Below, piece by piece: positions 7,241 through 12,876 of a stretch of DNA of 12,876 nucleotides. This DNA comes from a bacterium (GTDB lineage Bacteria; Planctomycetota; JACOTG01; JAUIME01). Where the stretch lies: the NCBI GenBank assembly GCA_030433195.1, contig JAUIME010000065.1, positions 1 to 12,876 of the forward strand, read 5' to 3'. The first letter of the stretch is position 1. Every line of letters starts with the position of its first letter. The notes beneath the pieces were generated by a model. That model did not search any database and was not told the origin of the DNA. It worked only from the letters and a program-made list of their open reading frames with translations. The position numbers and the translations under genes are program-made.

Positions 7241-8724
7241 CCTTTCTCCTCGCCCTCGATCAAGGGACGACGAGCTCTCGCGCGATCGTGTTCGACGCGG
7301 AAGGCCGCGCCCTCGCCATCGCCCAACGCGAGTTCGAACAACACTTCCCCGCTCCCGACCGCGTCGAGCACGATGCGCAAGAGATCTGGCGCACGCAACG
7401 CGACGTCGCGATCGAGGCGCTGGCTCGAGCCCGCCTCGACGCATCGGACATCCGCGCGATCGGAATCACCAACCAACGCGAGACGACCGTCGTGTGGGAT
7501 CGCCGCACGCTCGAACCGATCGGCCGCGCCATCGTGTGGCAAGACCGGCGCACCGCAGACCGATGCGCCCGGCTGCGCGACGAAGGCCACGAACCCACCA
7601 TCCGCGCGAAGACCGGTCTCATGCTCGACCCGTACTTCTCGGCCACCAAGATCGCTTGGATGCTCGACCATCATGACGGAGCCCGAGCGCGCGCCGATCG
7701 CGGGGAGCTCGCGTTCGGTACGATCGACAGTTGGCTCGTCGCGCGCCTCACGAACGGGTCCCATCACGTCACCGATGTCTCGAACGCCTCGCGCACGTCG
7801 CTCGTCGATCTCGCCACGCGAGACTGGGACGACGAACTCCTCGCGATGTTCGACGTCCCACGGTCGGTTCTTCCCGACATCGTGCCGTCGAGCGGTGTCG
7901 TTGCCGACGCGTCGGTCGAAGGTCTGCGCGGGATTCCGATCGCCGGCATCCTCGGCGATCAACAGGCGGCACTCGCCGGCCAGGCCTGCCTCGAACCCGG
8001 CGAAGCGAAGAACACCTACGGAACCGGTTGCTTTCTGCTCCTCAACACCGGCGGCAACGTCCCCCATTCCGACTCGGGACTTCTGTCCACGGTCGCGTGG
8101 ACCTTCGGCGACGTCACGAGCTATGCGCTCGAAGGGAGCGTCTTCATCGGCGGCGCTGCCGTTCAGTGGCTCCGCGACGGACTCGGCATCCTCGAGTCCT
8201 CGTCCGAAATCGAACCCCTCGCACGAAGCGTCCCCGACTCGGGCGACCTCGTGTTCGTCCCCGCCCTCGCCGGTCTCGGCACGCCGCATTGGGACCCCCA
8301 TGCCCGCGGCATTCTGGTCGGGATCACGCGAGGGACGACCGCGGCGCACATCGCCCGCGCGACCCTCGAAGGAATCGCCCACCAAGTCGTCGATCTCACG
8401 AGCGCGATGCAAGCGGACACGAACACCGCGATTTCGGAGCTTCGCGTCGATGGCGGCGCCGCGAGCAACGACTTGCTCTTGCAGATCCAAGCCGATCTGC
8501 TGCGCGTTCCCGTCGTACGGCCCGACATCCTCGAGACCACGGCACTCGGAACGGCCTACGCCGCGGGCCTCGCGACGGGCGTGTGGAACGAACCGGACGA
8601 GATCCGGCAGAACTGGCGCGAAGACGCGCGCTTCGAGCCTCGCATGTCGGACGCGGAAGCGGAGCAGGCACGCGAACGTTGGGCCGAGGCGGTCGAGCGC
8701 TCACGAGGTTGGGCCAAGCACTGA
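7237..8724 (+). CDS. glpK: Glycerol kinase
   Basis: A 495-residue FGGY-family kinase that phosphorylates glycerol with ATP to sn-glycerol 3-phosphate in the cytoplasm. The phosphate-binding LALDQGTTSSR is at 5-15. The glycerol-contact residues are in place: Arg81-Glu82 in NQRETTVVWD, Tyr133 in LDPYFSATK, and Asp241-Gln242 in GDQQAALAGQ, with Asp241 the expected catalytic base. The family motifs TYGTGCFLL (260-268) and GLGTPHWDPHARG (347-359) are intact, and the length is normal. The short loop before IPIAGILGDQ lacks the GGTR segment that binds fructose 1,6-bisphosphate in the Escherichia coli enzyme, so that allosteric control is probably absent. The start codon overlaps the tetR stop (ATGA), with GGAG 11 bases upstream. 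No glpF, glpD or lipase is adjacent in the window; the exported hydrolase two genes upstream is the only candidate source of substrate. The gene ends 46 bases from the convergent VTT gene, and no terminator is visible between them. Confidence 0.97.
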   Translation: MTFLLALDQGTTSSRAIVFDAEGRALAIAQREFEQHFPAPDRVEHDAQEIWRTQRDVAIEALARARLDASDIRAIGITNQRETTVVWDRRTLEPIGRAIVWQDRRTADRCARLRDEGHEPTIRAKTGLMLDPYFSATKIAWMLDHHDGARARADRGELAFGTIDSWLVARLTNGSHHVTDVSNASRTSLVDLATRDWDDELLAMFDVPRSVLPDIVPSSGVVADASVEGLRGIPIAGILGDQQAALAGQACLEPGEAKNTYGTGCFLLLNTGGNVPHSDSGLLSTVAWTFGDVTSYALEGSVFIGGAAVQWLRDGLGILESSSEIEPLARSVPDSGDLVFVPALAGLGTPHWDPHARGILVGITRGTTAAHIARATLEGIAHQVVDLTSAMQADTNTAISELRVDGGAASNDLLLQIQADLLRVPVVRPDILETTALGTAYAAGLATGVWNEPDEIRQNWREDARFEPRMSDAEAEQARERWAEAVERSRGWAKH

Positions 8725-8770
8725 GAGCCGATCGATCCGCTCGCTGCGCGACCGGGCGTCGTGCTTGGCG

Positions 8771-9490
8771 TCAGCCTGATCGTTCGTCGGAACGTACGCG
8801 AGCCCCGGCGACGTCGAACCGAGCTCCGCTGTCGGATGCCTTGGTCCCCATCCCGTAGGTTCGATAAACGATGGCCGTCACGACGATGCTGAGAACCGTC
8901 GTCGACACGATCGCGATCGTAAGAGCACCCACGTCTCCTCGCGTTTCGCGGAGCATGAACCCGAGGCAGGCGAGGAACGGTAGCGGCAACAGATTCGTCT
9001 TCCACAGGTAGCTGCGCCACGGGATACGCTGCAGCCCGGAGGCATACGAGACGTAGTCGGACAGATTCCCGTCGAACAGACGCAGGCTGACGAGCGTCGT
9101 TCCATCGACGACACGCGTGAGTTTACGGACCAACTCGAGCCCTCGCTCGCCCGTGAGCCGACGGATGATCCGCTCCCCATACGTCAAACCGATCCAATAG
9201 GCACCACCCGTGCCGATCGTTCGAGCGACGAGGTACGCCGGGAACGCCCAAGCGAATCCGAGCACCTGAACACCGACCGCCATCAGGCTGATCGGGCCCC
9301 CGAACGGTGACACGACGATCGAAGCCACGACCGCGAGGAAGTAGAGCGGCAACGCCACGGGTCGATACTCCGCGAGCCATCCCGCAACCCGCTCGTCCGA
9401 CGCCATCTGGCAGAGAACGAACACGAGCGCCAGCACGACGGCGCCGGGCAGGAAGGTGCAGACATTCGAGACCATTCGACGAGGCGACAT
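8771..9490 (-). CDS. VTT (DedA/TVP38-like) integral membrane protein
   Basis: A 239-residue polytopic inner-membrane protein. Hydrophobic segments lie near residues 10-28, 45-62, 66-88, 163-180 and 187-209. The middle resembles the VTT domain: GGPISLMAVGVQVLGFAWAF, then ARTIGTGGAYWIG, a cytoplasmic-type charged stretch, then RLFDGNLSDYVSYASGLQRI. VTT proteins such as the DedA and TVP38 groups have been linked to lipid (undecaprenyl phosphate or phospholipid) flipping and envelope fitness. The usual proline-rich re-entrant motif (roughly RxxPxxP...aG) is altered here to RLFDGNLSDY...ASG. The ATG at 9490 is preferred. Frames starting further upstream (9553, 9559 or 9628) either have no better ribosome site or, at 9628, run through the 16-bp repeat array, whose period is not a multiple of three and so looks non-coding. 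The start remains uncertain. The gene converges on glpK. Confidence 0.7.
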   Translation of the reverse strand: MSPRRMVSNVCTFLPGAVVLALVFVLCQMASDERVAGWLAEYRPVALPLYFLAVVASIVVSPFGGPISLMAVGVQVLGFAWAFPAYLVARTIGTGGAYWIGLTYGERIIRRLTGERGLELVRKLTRVVDGTTLVSLRLFDGNLSDYVSYASGLQRIPWRSYLWKTNLLPLPFLACLGFMLRETRGDVGALTIAIVSTTVLSIVVTAIVYRTYGMGTKASDSGARFDVAGARVRSDERSG

Positions 9491-9747
9491 GATCGAGCCG
9501 TGAGAGAGGAAGCGTCGAGCGAGCAAAAGACGGTTCACGTGCACCGGCCTCATGCTCATGGTGTAGGCGGTATCGTGTACAGGCGGTATCGCACACGGGC
9601 AGTGTCGTACACCGCCGGTATACTGCACGGGCGGTATCGTAGAAAAGCGCGAACGACCCGCGCACCCGACATGACGGCCGCGCGGCGCCGATCATTCTCG
9701 ACCCGAACCGCACCCGACTTCAGCGCCCGTTTCGATCGAACTTCCCG
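9491..9747. promoter_or_regulatory. Region upstream of the VTT gene
   Basis: These 257 bases lie between the end of the FecR-like gene and the start of the VTT gene, both on the minus strand. The main content is the 16-bp tandem array at 9559-9638. A weak minus-strand promoter can be drawn from TTTTCT (9646-9641) and TATACC (9622-9617) with an 18-base spacer, its -10 box lying in the fourth repeat unit. No convincing terminator follows the FecR-like gene; a short GC palindrome near 9677-9686 has no T-run. Longer minus-strand starts for the VTT protein would make part of this region coding. Confidence 0.5.
9559..9638. repeat. Five 16-bp tandem units upstream of the VTT gene
   Basis: Five units of exactly 16 bases begin at 9559, 9575, 9591, 9607 and 9623. 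The right half is strongest, GGCGGTATC in units 1, 2 and 5, with variants GGCAGTGTC and GCCGGTATA in units 3 and 4. The left half follows G-T/C-R-C/T-A-C. The consensus is about GTGCACGGGCGGTATC. The fourth unit with one extra base (9607-9623) is also a near-perfect palindrome, GTACACCG-C-CGGTATAC. The period is not a multiple of three and the units are too short and contiguous for CRISPR. Its place 70-150 bases before the chosen VTT start suggests a cluster of regulator binding sites, though a neutral minisatellite is possible. Confidence 0.85.
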
Positions 9748-12528
9748 CTACTCCGCGAAGAACTCCCACCACCCTCGGAACTCGAACCCGTCGGGCGGGC
9801 ACAAAGCCCACTCGAGAAAGGCCTTACGAGCCTGCTCGGCGCTCACCTCAGTCGCCGAAACGACGGTCTCCACGACGGACTGAAACCACGAGTAGGGATA
9901 GTTACAAGGTCGAGACTGCCGTTCCCGAACCCCGAAGAGCACGTACTCGATCATCGTCTCGGCCGCAGCGACGCTGTCCGTGGTCAGATAGTCCTTACAG
10001 AAGCCTCTCACCTCTCTCTCGATGCGGCTCTCGTAATCCGCAGCCGACTCTCTCGACTTCGACCGTCCCGCCACGTCCATCCTCGTTGGCGCTTCGACAT
10101 TTCCGGAGAGGGACGCCTGCACGATGTCGTCCCACACGGCCTCCTGCGACGGAGACCTCCGCATCAGCTCCCGATACCGCGACCATTGCCGAGGCAAGGG
10201 CGAGGCGGGAGCCATCTTCCCGATCAGCCAGGCCTCGCGGCGAGCGCGTCGAATGTCCGCAAGCGAACCGGCCCCGATCGAAGAGGTGACACACGTTCCG
10301 AACGAAGATCCCGACGACGCACCACCAGCCCCTACCCGCATGCCCCATACGGAGCCGACGCCGCGGACGAAGCGGGCCGCGAGATACGCCTGCACGAGGT
10401 CGCGCGTGGTCTCGTCATCGTAAAACGGCTCGAGGTCATCCCAACGCATGCGACTCTGCCGATCGCGATCCGCGCTCAGCAAGACCGCGAGTTCGGTGAC
10501 GGCGGATCCCCGACCCAGTCGTCCCGACTCGACGTTCGCCGCAATGAGTCGCTGCGCCACCGACTCGTCCAGGAACGGAAGCAACGGCACGATCCATCGC
10601 GCGGAGAACCTCTCGGGATCGAGCTCGTGCAGTCGTTCGACGAGCGACGATGCCGCCGCCGGATACCAGTCTCGGCGCCCCTCGCCGCGTAGCACTGCCC
10701 AAGCCACGAGGCCACGCACGTTCAATGCTTGGTCCCTGGCACGTGACGCGGCCTCCAAATGCGCGAGTGCGGCACGGTCGGCGACGAGAGCCAAACCCGA
10801 ACCGAGAATGCGCGCCTCCTCGTAGGGTTCGTCGTAGGTCTCGAGCAGATCGATCAACGTGTCGCCCCAAGCCGCATTGCCTGGATCGAGAGCGAGGAGA
10901 TCCACGAGAACGCCGTGCCGCAGAGCGCTCGCGAGGGCGCTCCTGCCACGCTCGTCGTCGTCCTTGGCTCGACGCGACGAACGGAGTTCCTCACGGCGGG
11001 CGTTCAAGAAGGTCGCACGGACGTCGCGCGACGAAAGGTCTCGCACCGCAGCCACGATTCCCTCGCGCCGCAACGTGAGGACCCGCGCTCGGTACAACAC
11101 GGATCCCAGGGATAACTCCTCCCCTTCGAGTGCCGACAAGGCCACGGCTTCGTCTACCCACCCATCGATCGCCTCGGAGATCGCTTCGGGATTCCCCGCG
11201 ACCTCGTACGACTCTCGTTCGTGTTCCGGCACCACCCCCTCGTCGGCCGCCGCATCGACCGATCGAGCGCCGCGCGGCTCAATATCCTCTCGCGAGCCGG
11301 ACGTTCCTGCCGTCGCGGAATCGATCGCTCTCGTACGATCGACTCGCGTGACTCCGCTCGCACTGAAGTCGAAGGATCCGGGACCGATCCTCTCGCGACG
11401 CCCATGAACCGGCCGTACGATCACCCCACCGGACGTCACGACGAGTCGAATCTCGGATCGACCGGTCTCCCCACCGAGCTCGGGCGGCGCTTCGATGTCG
11501 ACCTCGAACTCGGACGGAACCGACTCCTCCCCTACCCCTCCGCCGCCGTCTTGAGACGGAACTCCTCGGGATCGGACGGAACCGCGCTCGCTCGTTCCCC
11601 CTCGCGTCCCCGACGAAGGCTCGATCTCCCCCGCATCGGTCGAAACCCGGAAGTCGTTGCCTCGGGTGACGCCACGAACGAACACCTTCCCGTAATCGAT
11701 TCGCAGCTCGCGAGCGTCGCCTCCACTGCGCAGGGCGTAGCGACCGTCGCCGTCCATCCGGGCCGAGCCGCCGGTCGACAACTCGAGCACGAGACTCCCG
11801 TCGGGACCGCTCTCCAGAACGTCACCACTTCGCACCCCGTATCCATCGGGCACCCTGCTCGAAGAACCGTCGGACCCGAACACTCGAACTCTCCCTTCGA
11901 CGTCGGAGACTCGTGCGAGGATCCGATCCTCGAATCGTTGCGCTCGGATCAGGAATGCCGTCACGGCGCACGACGCGGCGATCAAGACGATCGCGGCACC
12001 CAACCACACTTCCGTGCGCCGTCCCGACCGGCGACCTACGGTTCCCTCGTCGTGTCGACGAGAAGCGATCGGATCCCCCCCCGCCGAGGGACCGATGTCG
12101 CAAATATCGTCGAGGACGCGTTCGCTGCGGGAGCGGCCGTCCGCACTGCCCGAACGCAGATACTCGCAGTAGTCGTCGAGAATCCCGTGGCACTCCCTCG
12201 CACGCCGGAACTGCTCGTACGCGTCGCGATCGTTCAGAATCATGTCGCGAACGCTCGATCGTCGGCGCACCGCGAGATCCTCGGTGAGATAGAGATCCAC
12301 CAGCTCGTCGAGCCCTCGGCTCGAAGTCTGCTCGTCGGCCTCGCGTCCGGGGCCGTAATCGGGTCGAGCGGCTTCGGCTCCTGTGCGGCCGGTTGGCCCG
12401 CGATCGGTTGGCCCGCGATCAGTTGGGCCGCGATCGGTTGGGACGCAGTCAGCGGGTCGGGGATCGGTATGCCTTGGATCGGGGCTTTGCGATTTGTCGA
12501 AGCGCTCGCCATCGTGTCTTCGACTCAT
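9748..12528 (-). CDS. One-TM FecR-like protein with a large unrecognised C-terminal half
   Basis: A 926-residue protein, probably the membrane partner of the sigma factor encoded upstream. Residues 1-72 are low-complexity, including PTDRG repeats at about 30-46. Residues 73-125 (LDELVDLYLTEDLA...) resemble the short cytoplasmic segment that precedes FecR domains in planctomycete sigma partners. A single membrane span, WLGAAIVLIAASCAVTAFLI, is at 175-194, with arginines before it placing the N-terminus inside. The FecR-like beta domain follows at about 200-390 (GRVRVFG, VRSGDVLESGPDGSLVLEL, GKVFVRG, DFRVSTDAGE), interrupted by a Ser/Gly/Glu-rich insert near 303-345. Residues 440-926 are mostly helical, with no family I recognise and a Gly/Ser-rich patch at 724-754. 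Typical FecR proteins are about 320 residues, so this half is an addition. The start at 12528 has an AAGGAG site seven bases upstream and overlaps the sigma stop in an ATGA, indicating translational coupling. Confidence 0.85.
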   Translation of the reverse strand: MSRRHDGERFDKSQSPDPRHTDPRPADCVPTDRGPTDRGPTDRGPTGRTGAEAARPDYGPGREADEQTSSRGLDELVDLYLTEDLAVRRRSSVRDMILNDRDAYEQFRRARECHGILDDYCEYLRSGSADGRSRSERVLDDICDIGPSAGGDPIASRRHDEGTVGRRSGRRTEVWLGAAIVLIAASCAVTAFLIRAQRFEDRILARVSDVEGRVRVFGSDGSSSRVPDGYGVRSGDVLESGPDGSLVLELSTGGSARMDGDGRYALRSGGDARELRIDYGKVFVRGVTRGNDFRVSTDAGEIEPSSGTRGGTSERGSVRSRGVPSQDGGGGVGEESVPSEFEVDIEAPPELGGETGRSEIRLVVTSGGVIVRPVHGRRERIGPGSFDFSASGVTRVDRTRAIDSATAGTSGSREDIEPRGARSVDAAADEGVVPEHERESYEVAGNPEAISEAIDGWVDEAVALSALEGEELSLGSVLYRARVLTLRREGIVAAVRDLSSRDVRATFLNARREELRSSRRAKDDDERGRSALASALRHGVLVDLLALDPGNAAWGDTLIDLLETYDEPYEEARILGSGLALVADRAALAHLEAASRARDQALNVRGLVAWAVLRGEGRRDWYPAAASSLVERLHELDPERFSARWIVPLLPFLDESVAQRLIAANVESGRLGRGSAVTELAVLLSADRDRQSRMRWDDLEPFYDDETTRDLVQAYLAARFVRGVGSVWGMRVGAGGASSGSSFGTCVTSSIGAGSLADIRRARREAWLIGKMAPASPLPRQWSRYRELMRRSPSQEAVWDDIVQASLSGNVEAPTRMDVAGRSKSRESAADYESRIEREVRGFCKDYLTTDSVAAAETMIEYVLFGVRERQSRPCNYPYSWFQSVVETVVSATEVSAEQARKAFLEWALCPPDGFEFRGWWEFFAE
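12391..12480 (-). repeat. 15-bp tandem repeats encoding a PTDRG-type linker
   Basis: On the plus strand, identical 15-base copies of GGTTGGCCCGCGATC begin at 12391 and 12406. Near copies follow at 12421 and 12436, and two decayed units at 12451 and 12466 keep little beyond the final GATC. The unit length is a multiple of three. Read on the minus strand it encodes the pentapeptide DRGPT and its variants in the disordered N-terminus of the FecR-like protein. The gradient from exact to decayed copies suggests recent expansion at one end. Confidence 0.8.
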
Positions 12529-12876
12529 GGTGCGTCTCCTTCGCTGAGCCGGAGCTGCCGCGTCAAGGCTTCGCGTAGCTGTCGATGCCCCCGAGACAAG
12601 CGCATGGTCACGGTGCCGATCGGCAGATCGAGTCGTTCGGCGATCACTCGACAGGGCAAACCGCTGAAGTGACGCAGCATCAAGACCATTCGATAGGCGC
12701 TCGGCAGCGCATCGATCTCACTCGAGATCGCCTCGAACAACTCGCTTGCCGAAAGCCCTCCCGCCCATCCGACGGTGGTCGCCGAGACGATCGGCTCCTC
12801 GGGCAATCGCTCGAGGTCGAGGATGTCGGCCTCGCGAGCACGCTCACGTTGCCGTCTCAGATGGAGGTTCCGACAG
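12525..12876 (-). CDS. ECF-type RNA polymerase sigma factor, C-terminal part (runs off the right edge)
   Basis: The frame is open from the right edge of the window, so the N-terminus is missing and 116 residues are visible. The first residues (CRNLHLRRQREREARADILDLE) fit the end of sigma region 2 and the linker, where ECF factors have an Asn-rich, Arg-rich stretch. Region 4 is clear: ALPSAYRMVLMLRHFSGLP, then VIAERLDLPIGTVTMRLSRGHRQLREAL, the helix-turn-helix that reads the -35 element. Positions: region 4 covers about 12560-12715. An internal TTG at 12806 could be mistaken for a start but lies mid-protein. The stop codon overlaps the start of the FecR-like gene (ATGA), and its 3' end carries that gene's ribosome site. 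Function: directs RNA polymerase to an alternative promoter set, probably under control of the downstream membrane protein. Family assignment is firm; the regulon is unknown. Confidence 0.92.
   Translation of the reverse strand, partial: CRNLHLRRQRERAREADILDLERLPEEPIVSATTVGWAGGLSASELFEAISSEIDALPSAYRMVLMLRHFSGLPCRVIAERLDLPIGTVTMRLSRGHRQLREALTRQLRLSEGDAP
12536..12541 (-). promoter_or_regulatory. Ribosome binding site of the FecR-like gene
   Basis: AAGGAG on the minus strand lies seven bases before the ATG at 12528, inside the last codons of the sigma factor gene. It is the clearest Shine-Dalgarno sequence in the window and fixes the start of the FecR-like protein despite the low-complexity N-terminus that follows. 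Confidence 0.65.

Noticed and set aside
8725..8770. A bidirectional terminator between convergent glpK and VTT genes
   Set aside because: No stem of useful length with flanking T or A runs was found in the 46 bases.
9559..9638. The repeat array as a CRISPR
   Set aside because: Units are 16 bp and contiguous, with no spacers and no cas gene in the window.
9500..9883. A plus-strand frame running through the 16-bp array
   Set aside because: It overlaps the end of the FecR-like gene antisense, and the 16-bp period would scramble the frame from unit to unit.
12240..12512. A minus-strand frame with IAGQP repeats overlapping the FecR-like N-terminus
   Set aside because: It is an out-of-frame reading of the 15-bp repeat. 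The other frame has the AAGGAG site and continues into the conserved segment and the FecR domain.
11221..12672. A 483-codon plus-strand frame
   Set aside because: It is antisense to the FecR-like gene and the sigma factor, whose frame, ribosome site and domains are well supported.

Overview
The window comes from a high-GC, gene-dense bacterial chromosome that is very probably planctomycetal. The best evidence is the tandem pair on the minus strand: a secreted PSCyt1/DUF1549/DUF1553 cytochrome-like protein followed by a Tat-exported DUF1501 protein. This pairing is expanded in Planctomycetota and rare elsewhere. A second pair, an ECF sigma factor overlapping a one-TM FecR-type protein, fits the same group. 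Genus or order cannot be assigned from the sequence alone.

Layout, left to right. (1) Positions 1-41 hold the first 13 codons of a minus-strand gene leaving the window. It follows a roughly 380-base gap that contains a good minus-strand promoter. (2) Positions 422-4577, minus strand, hold the PSCyt1/DUF1549/DUF1553 gene and then DUF1501, 25 bases apart. (3) Positions 4578-4824 form a divergent control region with a 23-bp near-perfect palindrome and a separate 18-bp inverted repeat. (4) Positions 4825-8724, plus strand, hold a probable three-gene operon: an exported TAP-like (S33) alpha/beta hydrolase, a TetR-family regulator, and glycerol kinase, with tetR and glpK overlapping by ATGA. (5) Positions 8771-9490, minus strand, hold a VTT/DedA-like membrane protein. 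Just upstream lies an array of five 16-bp tandem units. (6) Positions 9748-12876, minus strand, hold the C-terminal part of an ECF sigma factor, running in from the right edge, translationally coupled to a 926-residue membrane protein with a FecR-like domain and a long C-terminal half of unrecognised type.

Two regulatory circuits can be proposed. In the first, the TetR protein may bind the 23-bp palindrome ahead of its own operon, linking an exported hydrolase to glycerol use. Eight-base pieces of both palindrome arms recur in the 16-bp repeats upstream of the VTT gene, so that gene could belong to the same regulon; this is inference. In the second, the FecR-like protein probably senses an envelope signal and controls the ECF factor encoded immediately upstream. 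Its unrecognised C-terminal half is the part of the window most likely to be new.

No tRNA, rRNA, CRISPR array, transposase or phage gene was found. The long ORFs opposite the real genes are antisense shadows typical of high-GC DNA.
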